Assembly (NCBI GenBank): GCA_945787805.1
Contig: CALZID010000005.1
Coordinates: forward strand, 1 to 64,000
From: an uncultured Clostridia bacterium
GTDB lineage: Bacteria; Bacillota; Clostridia; Oscillospirales; Acutalibacteraceae
Length of the DNA stretch: 64,000 nucleotides
Direction of reading: 5' to 3'
Shown one piece after another: positions 53,425-61,930 of the stretch. A program made the position numbers and the translations under genes. Below the pieces are notes generated by a model that made no database searches, was not told the DNA's origin, and saw only the letters and a list, made by a program, of their open reading frames with translations. Position 1 is the stretch's first letter. Each line of letters opens with the position of its first letter.

Positions 53425-54162
53425 TTGACAGAAATACAAAAACGATTTGAAGATTTGGCAAACCGTTCATTTGAACGGGGATATGCGGTTTATTCCGATT
53501 TTTTAGGACTTTCCGAAACATCGGAGCTTTTTTCAATGCGTTTTTCCGTTCCTTGTAATCTGTGGGGCGGATATTCCGATGCCGAAAGAGTTGTCGCCTG
53601 TTTCGGCGACAGAGATTTTTTCGAAAATAACGACGATTATCCAATATACTGCATTATGATTGAACCTGTTAATCAAAAATTTGCCGATACTCTTTCACAC
53701 CGTGACTTTTTAGGCTCACTTATGGGTTTGGGTATCCGCCGAGAAATGCTGGGGGATATAATCATAAATGAAAACTGCGGATATCTGTTTGCAATAGATA
53801 CAATTTGTGATTATATTATCGAAAATCTCAAAAGTGTAAAGCACACAACCGTTAAATGCTCAAGGGTTGATGAAATTCCCGAATATGCTTTATCACAACC
53901 CGAAAATTGTGAATATATTGTATCATCGGAGCGAATAGATGCAATTGTTGCGTCCGTCTGCAAAATGTCAAGAAGTCAGGCGCTTTTGCTTTTTCATCAG
54001 GACAAAGTATTTGTAAACGGAGCGGTAAAGGAAAGCCCTTCATATAACTTGAAAAAAGGTGATTTGATTTCTGTCAGGGGCTTCGGCAGAATAAAATATA
54101 ACGGAATTTTGCGGCAAACAAAAAAAGAACGCCTTGTAATAAGCGTCGCAATAAATAAATAA
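53425..54162 (+). CDS. ylmH: S4-domain RNA-binding protein YlmH
   Basis: A 245-residue protein. An N-terminal YlmH-specific region (FEDLANRSFERGYAVYSDFLGLSE) and a middle domain (HRDFLGSLMGLGIRREMLGDI) precede a C-terminal S4 RNA-binding domain (about 180-240: SRSQALLLFHQDKVFVNGAVKE, KGDLISVRGFGR). YlmH binds the ribosome and has been linked to rescue of stalled 50S subunits and to cell division gene clusters. Here it stands alone, away from sepF/divIVA. Start is TTG 53425 after TTGGTGAT. Confidence 0.92.
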   Translation: MTEIQKRFEDLANRSFERGYAVYSDFLGLSETSELFSMRFSVPCNLWGGYSDAERVVACFGDRDFFENNDDYPIYCIMIEPVNQKFADTLSHRDFLGSLMGLGIRREMLGDIIINENCGYLFAIDTICDYIIENLKSVKHTTVKCSRVDEIPEYALSQPENCEYIVSSERIDAIVASVCKMSRSQALLLFHQDKVFVNGAVKESPSYNLKKGDLISVRGFGRIKYNGILRQTKKERLVISVAINK

Positions 54163-54195
54163 GGCAATCTACAAAAGCGCAGATTGCCTTTTTTA
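54161..54195. terminator. bidirectional terminator between ylmH and the ECF gene
   Basis: AAGGCAATCT pairs with AGATTGCCTT around a 10-nt loop; T and A runs flank it. Confidence 0.9.
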
Positions 54196-54199
54196 AAAC

Positions 54200-54793
54200 T
54201 CATATTCTCTTTTTACCGAGTGCTTTTATAGCCCCTACAACTGTGGGGGAGAGAATTACATTTATTGCAAGCTCTAAAAGGAAATTCACACCTACAAGAC
54301 CGACAATCATATAAGTAAAAGTGTTCTCAAAGCCTAAGCCCGTACCCCATTCTTTAACTGTTTCAAAGAAAAACAGTCTGCATCCTATAAGGAATATACC
54401 TGTGTTTGTAACAGGTACGAGAATTGCCGAAACAATTACCGCAAGATAGGTATTGACTTTTTTGAGTATTTCAAAGGCTATTCCGCCTATAAGACCTGCG
54501 AGAGCACCTTTAAGAATAACGGTCACAACAGTGCCTACGGGATTTATTGCGAGAAAAAGACTTGCATCTCCCGAAAAAAGAACAATAACGCCGAAAACGA
54601 AGCCAAGCCAAGTGCTTATCCATTTTCCGCACAGCGCCGCACCGATAACAATGGGAATAAGCACAAGAGAAACAGAAAATGCACCGAATTTGATTGATGC
54701 GCCGATAAATTGAAGAACTGCAACAATGGCGGTGAGAATACCCGCAGTTGCAAGCTTGACCGTTTTTTCACGGTCTATTTTGTTTTTTGCCAT
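54200..54793 (-). CDS. ECF transporter S component
   Basis: A 197-residue membrane protein with six helices, the substrate-capturing unit of an energy-coupling-factor vitamin importer; it would share EcfA/EcfT made elsewhere. TVKLATAGILTAIVAVLQFIG begins helix 1 with the Ala-rich AAxxV pattern used to contact EcfT. GTVVTVILKGALAGLIGGIAFE is the LKG-containing helix region shared by folate- and pantothenate-type S units. ATG 54793 follows GAAAGGAAG. coaX lies 132 bp upstream on the same strand, suggesting pantothenate, though folate-type annotation is equally common. Confidence 0.88.
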   Translation of the reverse strand: MAKNKIDREKTVKLATAGILTAIVAVLQFIGASIKFGAFSVSLVLIPIVIGAALCGKWISTWLGFVFGVIVLFSGDASLFLAINPVGTVVTVILKGALAGLIGGIAFEILKKVNTYLAVIVSAILVPVTNTGIFLIGCRLFFFETVKEWGTGLGFENTFTYMIVGLVGVNFLLELAINVILSPTVVGAIKALGKKRI

Positions 54794-54812
54794 AAATATA
54801 CTTCCTTTCGCT

Positions 54813-54838
54813 GTTGTCCCTATGGCGACAGGTACAAC
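54813..54838 (-). promoter_or_regulatory. leader hairpin before the ECF S-component gene
   Basis: GTTGT-A-CCT and AGG-G-ACAAC pair around GTCGCCAT, with the loop end a few bases from the ribosome site GAAAGGAAG. It is flanked by a 130-nt AT-rich leader after coaX. A vitamin-sensing fold is possible, but no known riboswitch consensus is matched. Confidence 0.4.
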
Positions 54839-54925
54839 GCTTTTTATAAATTGTAAATAAAATTTCAAATATTGTGATGCTATGCAAAAGGCTATAACTC
54901 ACCTTGAAATTTTAATATTACCTAA

Positions 54926-55690
54926 TCAGTTGTTCTTTTCAAAAATTACTTTAAGTCCTTTTAATACAAGGTCACCGTCATATTTGATTTCGTGACTGCA
55001 AACAGGGGCAATAAACGAAGACAAACCGCCGGTTGCAATAATTGTTTTCGGTTCACCGAGTTCTTTCGAAAATCTGTCAAGAAGTCCGTCAATCATTGAA
55101 GCGGTGCCTAAAACTATTCCGCTTTGCATACTCTCAACGGTGTTTGTTCCGCAGGCTTTTTTAGGAGGTTCAAGACTGATTGTGGGAAGAAGCGAGCTTG
55201 TGTCGGAAAGCGCCTTTAATGAAATTGCAACACCCGGCGCAATCATACAGCCCCGAAAACTCTTGTTTTTATCAATCGCATATATTTTTGTAGCGGTGCC
55301 AAGGTCAATAACAAATGCGGGGAGGGGATATTCCGCAACCGCACCCACAGCGCCTGCCGCTAAATCCGCACCAAGCTGTGCCGGGTTATCAATTAAAATG
55401 TTCAGCCCTGTTTTAATGCCGGGAGAAAGCACTATAACATTTGTACCGATAAGTTTTTTCACCGCATTTTTAACATGAACTGTAATTTCAGGTACAACAG
55501 AAGAAATAATAGCGCCTGAAATTTTGTTAAAATCCACATTATAAATCTTAAAAATATTCAAAAATTCAACGGCAAATTGGTCGTCGGTCTTTTGTCTTTC
55601 GGTTGCAAGACGGGAGCTCATTGTGAGCGTTTCACCGTCAAAAAGACCGATATTCATATTTGTGTTGCCGATATCAATTGTAAGAAGCAT
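54926..55690 (-). CDS. coaX: type III pantothenate kinase
   Basis: A 254-residue ASKHA-fold kinase for the first step of coenzyme A synthesis. LTIDIGNTNMNIGLFDG is the phosphate-1 loop; SSVVPEI, TGLNILIDNPAQLGADLAAGA, FVIDLGTATK and GCMIAPGVAIS are the other CoaX blocks. Type III enzymes need a monovalent cation and are not feedback-inhibited by CoA. The minus-strand partner downstream is an ECF S component. The start lies 97 bp from the divergent PflX-like gene. GAGGTGAG is the ribosome site. Confidence 0.97.
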   Translation of the reverse strand: MLLTIDIGNTNMNIGLFDGETLTMSSRLATERQKTDDQFAVEFLNIFKIYNVDFNKISGAIISSVVPEITVHVKNAVKKLIGTNVIVLSPGIKTGLNILIDNPAQLGADLAAGAVGAVAEYPLPAFVIDLGTATKIYAIDKNKSFRGCMIAPGVAISLKALSDTSSLLPTISLEPPKKACGTNTVESMQSGIVLGTASMIDGLLDRFSKELGEPKTIIATGGLSSFIAPVCSHEIKYDGDLVLKGLKVIFEKNN

Positions 55691-55787
55691 TTTCTCACCT
55701 CATTTTTTTAACGGATTAAGTATATACTATTTTTTATTGTTTATCAAGTTTTTTTGTGCTACAATGAAAAAGAACGGCGGTGAAGTT

Positions 55788-56666
55788 ATGCTTTGTAATT
55801 TGTGTCCGAGAAATTGTAACGCCCAAAGACTTGAAAATCAAGGCTTCGGATTTTGCAAAATGCCCGAAAATCCCGTTTTGGCAAGAGCGGATATTCACAA
55901 ATGGGAAGAGCCTTGCATAAGCGGTGAAAAGGGGACGGGGGCAATCTTTTTTTCGGGTTGCTCTTTAAAATGCTGCTTTTGTCAAAACTATCCCATAAGT
56001 CACGAAAACAAAGGGGAAATTATCACAACAGAACGGCTGGTTGAAATTATAAAAGAGTTAGAAAACAAAGGTGTGCATACCATAGATTTTGTAAATCCCA
56101 CACATTTTTCTCATATTATAATTGACGCCTTGAACAAATATAAGCCGAAAATCCCCATAGTTTACAATTCATCGGGCTATGACAGTGTTGAAACTCTTAA
56201 AAATTTTGAAGGACTTATTGATGTCTATTTGCCCGATTTAAAATATTTCGGCAGTGAAAAATCAAGTCAATATGCAAGATGTCCCGATTATTTTGAAAAA
56301 GCCGCAAGCGCAGTTCTTGAAATGTACCGTCAACAACCGAAAACAGAGTTTAAAGACGGAATAATTCAAAAAGGACTCATCATTCGCCATCTCGTGTTAC
56401 CTAAAAATATTGACGAAAGCAAAAATATACTTTTATGGATTAAAAATAATTTGCCTGAAAGCACATATATAAGCATAATGAGTCAATATACACCCTATGG
56501 CAATATTTCAAAATTTAAAGAGTTAAACAGAAAGCTCACAACTGCCGAATATCAGAAAGTGGTGGATTTCTTCTTGGATTTAGGTCTTAAAAACGGATTT
56601 ATGCAAGAAAAAACTTCTGCACAAACCGACTTTATACCCGATTTTGACCTGACGGGAGTAAAATAG
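55788..56666 (+). CDS. PflX-like radical SAM protein (COG1313)
   Basis: A 292-residue enzyme. The N-terminus has extra Cys pairs (LCNLCPRNC, GFGFCKM), then the SAM cluster C58-x3-C62-x2-C65 (GCSLKCCFC). TIDFVNPTHFSH and VYNSSGYDS follow in the barrel, DVYLPDLKYF holds a metal- or SAM-contact strand. Homologous to activating enzymes of glycyl-radical proteins and to AmmeMemoRadiSam-type proteins, but its substrate is not known. ATG 55788 follows GGCGGTGAAG; the open frame upstream lies in the coaX promoter region and is not coding. A one-gene unit. Confidence 0.9.
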   Translation: MLCNLCPRNCNAQRLENQGFGFCKMPENPVLARADIHKWEEPCISGEKGTGAIFFSGCSLKCCFCQNYPISHENKGEIITTERLVEIIKELENKGVHTIDFVNPTHFSHIIIDALNKYKPKIPIVYNSSGYDSVETLKNFEGLIDVYLPDLKYFGSEKSSQYARCPDYFEKAASAVLEMYRQQPKTEFKDGIIQKGLIIRHLVLPKNIDESKNILLWIKNNLPESTYISIMSQYTPYGNISKFKELNRKLTTAEYQKVVDFFLDLGLKNGFMQEKTSAQTDFIPDFDLTGVK

Positions 56667-56731
56667 TATTGAAATCAACAAAAATAATGATATAATTATT
56701 ACATCAATGAAAGAAAGAAGGAATTTAAAAA

Positions 56732-57196
56732 ATGAAAGGATTTTTAAAAGAATTTAAAGAATTCGCCATGCGCGGTAATGTAATTGACCTTGCAGTCGGC
56801 GTTATTATCGGCGGCGCTTTTCAAAAAATCGTAACATCGGTAGTTAATGACCTTGTTATGCCTCTTATCGGTCTTATCACAAAGGGCAGTGATTTTGCGT
56901 CAAAGTTTGTAGCTCTTGACGGCGGCGACTATGCATCAATTGAAGAAGCAACAGAAGCCGGTGCGGCAATTCTTACATACGGTAATTTTATTGCGGTAAC
57001 AATTGACTTTCTCATTATGGCATTTGTTATCTTCCTTCTTGTTAAAGGACTTAACAAGCTTACATCAATCGGCAAAAAGTCAAAAAATGAAGAAAAAGCA
57101 GAAGAAGTACCAACAACAAAGATTTGTCCGTACTGCAAGAGCGAAATTGCAATTGACGCAACTAAGTGCCCGCATTGCACATCGGATGTTGAATGA
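56732..57196 (+). CDS. mscL: large-conductance mechanosensitive channel MscL with C-terminal zinc ribbon
   Basis: A 154-residue protein. [28 protein letters not shown] is the N-terminal helix and TM1, and the TM2 region is [18 protein letters not shown]. It forms a pentameric pore that opens under hypo-osmotic stress. After the usual C-terminal helix comes [18 protein letters not shown] (about 134-151), a CxxC/CxxC zinc ribbon added to the cytoplasmic end, seen in some clostridial MscL proteins. AGAAGG lies before the ATG. proC overlaps its stop by four bases. Confidence 0.95.
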   Translation: MKGFLKEFKEFAMRGNVIDLAVGVIIGGAFQKIVTSVVNDLVMPLIGLITKGSDFASKFVALDGGDYASIEEATEAGAAILTYGNFIAVTIDFLIMAFVIFLLVKGLNKLTSIGKKSKNEEKAEEVPTTKICPYCKSEIAIDATKCPHCTSDVE

Positions 57197-58005
57197 TTAT
57201 GGATATTAAATTAGGCTTTATCGGTTGCGGCAATATGGCAACCGCAATAATAAACGGTGCGGTTTCGTCAGGTTTTATTGCGGGAGAAAATATTTTTGTC
57301 TTTGACATTGACAGTGAGAAAACAGATTTTCTCCGTGAAAAATACGGCTTGAATGTTTGCAATTCTGCCGAAAGTGTTGCCGAGAATACAGAAGCGACGG
57401 TATTAGCAGTCAAACCCCAGATTTTCTCGACGGTTTTGCCGCAGATTAAAGATACTGTTGCGGAAAAAGGTACGGCAATCATTTCAATCGGCGCGGGTAA
57501 AACTCTCAATTTCATCGGCTCGTTTTTAGATGACGGTGCAAAAATCGTCCGTGTTATGCCGAATATAAATGCCAAAGTGGGCGCAGCAATGAGCGGTGTT
57601 TGCAGAAATAAGAATGTCAGCGACGGACTCTGTGAATTCACAAAAGACCTTTGTCGGTCTTTCGGCGATGTAATTGAAATTGAAGAAGATATGTTCCCGC
57701 TGTTTTCGGTAATAGCAGGTTGTTCCCCGGCCTATGCTTTTATGTTCATTGACTCAATGGCTCGTGAAGCGGTGAAAAACGGCATGAATAAAAAAGATGC
57801 TCTCAAAATCTGTGCACAGGCAGTGCTTGGCAGTGCGAAAACCGTTTTAGAAGATAAAGACGCTAATGCGTGGGCGCTCATCAACAGTGTTTGCTCACCC
57901 GGCGGCACAACAATTGAGGGTATAGCCGTTTTAGAAAAAGAAGGCTTTGACGAAACTGTTATGAATGCCGTCAAAGCATCCCTTGAAAAAGATAAAAGAT
58001 TATAA
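57193..58005 (+). CDS. proC: pyrroline-5-carboxylate reductase
   Basis: A 270-residue enzyme, last step of proline synthesis. [17 protein letters not shown] binds NAD(P)H, LAVKPQ is the second conserved strand, [15 protein letters not shown] holds substrate contacts, and [11 protein letters not shown] with the C-terminal [14 protein letters not shown] form the dimer and proline-binding region. ATG 57193 overlaps the mscL stop (ATGA); ATG 57199 is another possible start. mscL and proC both relate to osmotic balance. A strong terminator 8 bp after the stop is shared with the facing tRNA-Pro. Confidence 0.96.
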   Translation: MIMDIKLGFIGCGNMATAIINGAVSSGFIAGENIFVFDIDSEKTDFLREKYGLNVCNSAESVAENTEATVLAVKPQIFSTVLPQIKDTVAEKGTAIISIGAGKTLNFIGSFLDDGAKIVRVMPNINAKVGAAMSGVCRNKNVSDGLCEFTKDLCRSFGDVIEIEEDMFPLFSVIAGCSPAYAFMFIDSMAREAVKNGMNKKDALKICAQAVLGSAKTVLEDKDANAWALINSVCSPGGTTIEGIAVLEKEGFDETVMNAVKASLEKDKRL

Positions 58006-58012
58006 AAGCATA

Positions 58013-58051
58013 TAAAAAGCTCGGTACGCAAAGCAGCGTACCGAGCTTTTT
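58013..58051. terminator. bidirectional terminator of proC and tRNA-Pro
   Basis: AAAAAGCTCGGTACGC pairs with GCGTACCGAGCTTTTT around AAAGCA. The plus-strand T run ends at the tRNA-Pro CCA. Confidence 0.95.
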
Positions 58052-58127
58052 GGTCGAGATGACAAGATTCGAACTTGCGACTTCCACGTCCCGAACGTGG
58101 CGCTCTACCAAACTGAGCCACATCTCG
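58051..58127 (-). tRNA. tRNA-Pro (CGG)
   Basis: Minus strand, 77 nt with encoded CCA (58053-58051). Acceptor CGAGATG pairs with CATCTCG; discriminator A. The anticodon stem CCACG/CGTGG encloses TTCGGGA, anticodon CGG. D arm GGCTCAGTTTGGTAGAGC and T arm AAGTTCGAATCTT are normal. Confidence 0.95.
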
Positions 58128-58297
58128 ATAATAATATTAAATTTTGATTTATAGAATATTTGCAGTACCTATCGTCGCGCCACTACGCGGCTTACGCTTA
58201 AAACATAGTCGTACTGCTCACATTCGTTCGCATTACTCCTTGTTTTGCGCCATTTCGCACTCCCTTAATCTGCCACCGGCAGCGGTCGTGCTCAATA

Positions 58298-58324
58298 CTA
58301 CCAAACTGAGCCACATCTCGATAA
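58298..58324 (-). repeat. 27-bp duplicate of the 5' part of tRNA-Pro
   Basis: CTACCAAACTGAGCCACATC... at 58298-58324 matches 58105-58131 exactly over 27 bp, in the same orientation, 193 bp apart. It covers the acceptor 5' strand, D arm and four bases of 5' flank. The rest of the tRNA is missing, so it is a fragment, not a gene. Confidence 0.9.
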
Positions 58325-58415
58325 AGACTCTGCCACTAAAACAAAGTGCTTAGCTATTATAATATGTTTTAACTAATAAATCAAGTCATTTATCAAAAAA
58401 ACACCCGAAAATTTA

Positions 58416-58444
58416 TGGAATTCTAAATAAAAACATGCTATAAT
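58416..58444 (+). promoter_or_regulatory. promoter of polA
   Basis: TGGAAT (58416-58421), 17 bp, TATAAT (58439-58444) with TGC before the -10. Confidence 0.7.
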
Positions 58445-58476
58445 ACTCATATACATTTATTTTTTGGTGATGAGTT

Positions 58477-61062
58477 ATGAAAATCCTTGCAATTGACGGT
58501 AACAGTATTTTAAACAGAGCCTTTTACGGAATTCGCCAGCTTTCAACTAAGGACGGCAGATTTACCAACGGTATTTATGGCTTTATGACTATACTTTTAA
58601 AGCTGCGGGACGAAGTTGAGCCCGACGGTGTGGCTGTTGCATTTGACCTTAAAGCGCCTACATTCAGGCATAAAATGTATGACGGATACAAAGCAAACCG
58701 TCACGGAATGCCGCCTGAACTTGCAGAACAATTACCGGTACTTAAAGAACTTCTTGCTTCATTGGGCTATAAAATCGTGACTCTTGAAGGCTATGAAGCG
58801 GACGACATTTTAGGAACGGTTGCGGGAATGTGCAAAGCTGACGACGAGTGTTTTATTGCAACGGGTGACCGTGACTCATTCCAGCTGATTCGTGATAATG
58901 TTACTGTTTTGCTGCCCCATACAAAAATGGGCAAAACAACAACCGAAGTTTATACGCCTGAAAGACTTTTAGAAGAATACGGCGTTGCACCCTTGCAGAT
59001 GATTGACATTAAAGCACTTCAAGGGGATACCTCCGACTGCATTCCCGGTGTTGCGGGGGTAGGGCAAAAAACCGCAGGGGATTTAATTCAGAAATTCGGC
59101 TCTATTCAAAATATATATGATAATATCGACACTCTTGATATAAAAGAAAACCTTAAAAACAAACTCGTAACAGACAAAGAAAAAGCATTTTTAAGCTACA
59201 CTCTCGGCAAAATCATTGACGACGCACCAATCGGTTGCACTCTTTCCGATTTTGTTCCGAGCAATGCCGACGAAGAAAAGGCAAGAGCAATACTCGCAGA
59301 CCTTGAAATGTTTAAAATTATTGAAAAACTTCAGTTTTCAGCGCCCACTGCGATTGAGAAAAAAGACGAAAAAACAAAAGAGCTTGCATTTACCGCCGAA
59401 TTCTCAACGGACGATTTGATGAGCAAGATTAAAGCAGAAAAGTGTGCATATTTTACTGCCGATTACAAAGACTTGGACAACCCTCAATTCTGTTTTTTAT
59501 GCGATAATACCGTTTATCATCTTGAACCGATGCACATAGGCTATTTTGACTTTATCAAAACTCTTTTAGAAGACGAAGAAACAGAAAAATATACCGATAA
59601 CTCAAAGCTTTTATACAGATTTGCGTTTCTGAACAGAATAGAAATCAAAAATATGGCGCTTGATACATCCCTTGCGGGGTATATTCTCAATCCGTCTGCA
59701 AACGGATATAGTCCCTTGCGGCTCTGCGAAGAATACAAAGCGCCGATTCCGAAGGTAAACAGCGATTTAGCAATAGCTATCGATTGCGCAGTGATGAAAT
59801 CTGTGTCATTAAGGCTAAAAACACAAATTGAGAGCAATAATCAAGAATATCTTCTCTATAATGTTGAAATGCCCCTTGCGGAAGTATTGGCATCAATGGA
59901 GCATATAGGCTTTATGGTTGACAGAAAAGGAATTGCGGAATTCTCACAGAAAATAAGTGCCGAGCTTGAAAATATTCAAAGAGAGATATACGACCTTGCG
60001 GGTGAAGAATTTAATATTAACTCGCCAAAACAGTTGGGTGTAATTCTATTTGAAAAAATGGGACTTCCCGCAAAGAAAAAGACAAAGAGCGGCTATTCAA
60101 CAAATGCAGATGTGCTTGAAAGCTTGCAAAACGAAAGCCCCATTATTGAAAAAATATTGTGGTTCAGAACACTTTCCAAGCTTTATTCAACATATTGCGA
60201 AGGTCTTTTAAAGGTAATCGGTGAAGACGGAAGAATTCATTCTTCGTTTATCCAGACTGAAACCCGTACAGGCAGAATTTCGTCAACTGAGCCAAATCTT
60301 CAAAACATTCCCGTTCGCAAAGAAATAGGCAGAGAAATGCGCAAATTCTTTGTTGCAAAAGAAGGCTGTCTTTTAGCGGATGCCGATTATTCGCAGATTG
60401 AACTTCGTGTGCTCAGTCACATAGCGGACGACAAAGAAATGCTCAAGGCATTCAATGAAGAAATTGATATTCACACGGTTACTGCGTCCGAAGTTTTTAA
60501 TATGCCCATTGAAATGGTAACGCCTTTAATGCGCAGCCGTGCAAAAGCCGTTAATTTCGGCATTGTTTACGGTATCGGCGCATTTTCACTTGCAAAGGAT
60601 ATAGGTGTTACACGAAAAGAAGCCGATGACTATATAAAGGGCTATCTCAGGCTTTATTCGGGTGTAGATAAATATATGGAAACTGTTGTGGCAGAGGCAA
60701 AACAAAAGGGATATGTTTCAACTCTTTGGGAGAGAAGAAGATATCTGCCCGAGCTGAGCTCTTCAAACGGAATGCTTCGTGCATTCGGTGAAAGAGTAGC
60801 CCGAAATATGCCCATTCAAGGTACTGCGGCAGATATTATCAAAATCGCAATGGTCAAGGTTTATAACAGACTTCGTGCCGAAAATATGGAAGCAAAACTT
60901 ATTTTGCAAGTTCATGACGAATTGATTGTTGAAGCGCCTGAAAACGAAATCGAAAAAGCAGCCAAGATTTTATCAGAAGAAATGGAAAACGCTTGTCAGA
61001 TGAAAGTGCGACTTCGTGCAGATGTGAATACAGGCAAGACTTGGTATGACGCTAAGGGATAA
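58477..61062 (+). CDS. polA: DNA polymerase I
   Basis: An 861-residue enzyme for gap filling and primer removal. Residues 1-290 form the 5' nuclease (LAIDGNSILNRAFYG, FIATGDRDSFQLI, LQGDTSDCIPGVAGVGQKTA). Residues 310-470 occupy the 3'-5' exonuclease position, but the DxE metal motif is missing (AYFTADYKDL), so there should be no proofreading, as in Bacillus and Thermus Pol I. The polymerase has DADYSQIELRVLSHIA (motif A), RSRAKAVNFGIVYGIG (motif B) and LQVHDELIVEAP (motif C). GGTGATGAG precedes the ATG. It leads an operon with the RimI fusion and tsaD (2-bp gaps). Confidence 0.97.
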   Translation: MKILAIDGNSILNRAFYGIRQLSTKDGRFTNGIYGFMTILLKLRDEVEPDGVAVAFDLKAPTFRHKMYDGYKANRHGMPPELAEQLPVLKELLASLGYKIVTLEGYEADDILGTVAGMCKADDECFIATGDRDSFQLIRDNVTVLLPHTKMGKTTTEVYTPERLLEEYGVAPLQMIDIKALQGDTSDCIPGVAGVGQKTAGDLIQKFGSIQNIYDNIDTLDIKENLKNKLVTDKEKAFLSYTLGKIIDDAPIGCTLSDFVPSNADEEKARAILADLEMFKIIEKLQFSAPTAIEKKDEKTKELAFTAEFSTDDLMSKIKAEKCAYFTADYKDLDNPQFCFLCDNTVYHLEPMHIGYFDFIKTLLEDEETEKYTDNSKLLYRFAFLNRIEIKNMALDTSLAGYILNPSANGYSPLRLCEEYKAPIPKVNSDLAIAIDCAVMKSVSLRLKTQIESNNQEYLLYNVEMPLAEVLASMEHIGFMVDRKGIAEFSQKISAELENIQREIYDLAGEEFNINSPKQLGVILFEKMGLPAKKKTKSGYSTNADVLESLQNESPIIEKILWFRTLSKLYSTYCEGLLKVIGEDGRIHSSFIQTETRTGRISSTEPNLQNIPVRKEIGREMRKFFVAKEGCLLADADYSQIELRVLSHIADDKEMLKAFNEEIDIHTVTASEVFNMPIEMVTPLMRSRAKAVNFGIVYGIGAFSLAKDIGVTRKEADDYIKGYLRLYSGVDKYMETVVAEAKQKGYVSTLWERRRYLPELSSSNGMLRAFGERVARNMPIQGTAADIIKIAMVKVYNRLRAENMEAKLILQVHDELIVEAPENEIEKAAKILSEEMENACQMKVRLRADVNTGKTWYDAKG

Positions 61063-61064
61063 CT

Positions 61065-61928
61065 ATGAAAAAAGTAATGTTTATTTGCAGCGGTAACACT
61101 TGCAGAAGCCCTTTGGCAGAAGGACTTTTCAAGAAATATATTGAAGAAAAGAACATGGGCTCTATTGATGTGAGCAGTGCGGGTATTTCTGCGTTTCCGG
61201 GGGACGAAGTAAGCGAAAATTCCGTCCTTGTGGCAGAAAAACGGGGTGTTGACCTGACTTCGCAACGTGCTAAAAATCTTAATCCGCAAGATTTAACCGA
61301 AACCGATTTGTTTGTGTGTATGACAGAGTCCCATAGCAAAGTGTTAAAAAGATTTTGCGATTCGTCAAAAATTATGACCTTGAATGTGCCTGACCCATAC
61401 GGCGGAAGTCTTGAAGCTTATGAAAGCTGCGCAAAACAAATTGAAAGCTGTTTTCCGCAAATACTTGAAAAAATCAGTGAAATTCCAACAATTACTCCCA
61501 TGACCGAAGAAGACATTACAGAGCTTGCATACCTTGAAAAAATGTGTTTTTCTGAGCCGTGGAGTGCCGAGTCTTTAAAGGACGAGCTTTATAACGATAC
61601 AGCGAGATTTTTCGTGCTTAAAAATGACGGAAAAGTTTTAGGTTATATCGGCGCCAACAATATTTGCGGTGAAGTTTATATAACCAATGTGGCGGTATTC
61701 CCCGAAAGTCGCGGCAAAGGTTACGGCAGAATGCTTGTGAACCGTTTAATTTTACAAAGTCAGCTTGAAAATGCAAATTTTGTAACACTGGAAGTGCGAA
61801 AATCCAACGAAAATGCTATTACACTCTATGAAAAATGCGGATTTAAAAAGATAGGTGAGCGAAAGAATTTTTATTCAAATCCCACCGAAGACGGACTTAT
61901 ATATACACTTTATTTTAAGGAAGTATAA
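61065..61928 (+). CDS. fusion of a low-molecular-weight phosphatase (YwlE-like) with RimI N-acetyltransferase
   Basis: A 287-residue two-domain protein. Residues 1-135 are an LMW protein phosphatase: the P-loop C8-SGNTC-R14-S, and VPDPYGGS with catalytic D110. T12 stands where tyrosine phosphatases have Ile, the change that gives YwlE arginine-phosphate specificity. Residues 142-287 are a GNAT domain, with ELAYLEKMCFSEPWS, the acetyl-CoA loop ESRGKGYGRM and VRKSNENAITLYEKCGF, closely RimI-like, which acetylates the N-terminal Ala of ribosomal protein S18. The frame is continuous with no sign of error. It is 2 bp from both polA and tsaD; rimI is commonly beside tsaD. Confidence 0.88.
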   Translation: MKKVMFICSGNTCRSPLAEGLFKKYIEEKNMGSIDVSSAGISAFPGDEVSENSVLVAEKRGVDLTSQRAKNLNPQDLTETDLFVCMTESHSKVLKRFCDSSKIMTLNVPDPYGGSLEAYESCAKQIESCFPQILEKISEIPTITPMTEEDITELAYLEKMCFSEPWSAESLKDELYNDTARFFVLKNDGKVLGYIGANNICGEVYITNVAVFPESRGKGYGRMLVNRLILQSQLENANFVTLEVRKSNENAITLYEKCGFKKIGERKNFYSNPTEDGLIYTLYFKEV

Positions 61929-61930
61929 CT

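Larger units (their letters stand above)
58128..58476. other. intergenic region with hairpins and a tRNA-Pro 5' fragment
   Basis: Of 349 bp, 58160-58297 is clearly GC-richer than its flanks and contains several short inverted repeats: GCAGTAC/GTACTGC, CATTCGTTCGCATT and GCCACCGGCAGCGGT. It is followed by a second copy of the tRNA-Pro 5' part at 58298-58324. The reading frame across it (58144-58353) codes nothing recognisable. The rest is AT-rich and ends with the polA promoter. Confidence 0.7.

Noticed and set aside
54794..54925. THF (folT-type) riboswitch before the ECF gene
   Set aside because: The pseudoknot and core sequences of the THF class are not seen; only a simple hairpin is visible.
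58144..58353. Small protein gene upstream of polA
   Set aside because: The frame crosses the tRNA fragment and hairpins, lacks a ribosome site and has no family features.
61065..61928. Frameshift or assembly join of two separate genes
   Set aside because: One clean frame spans both domains with a linker of a few residues, and no stop or ribosome site is seen at the junction.
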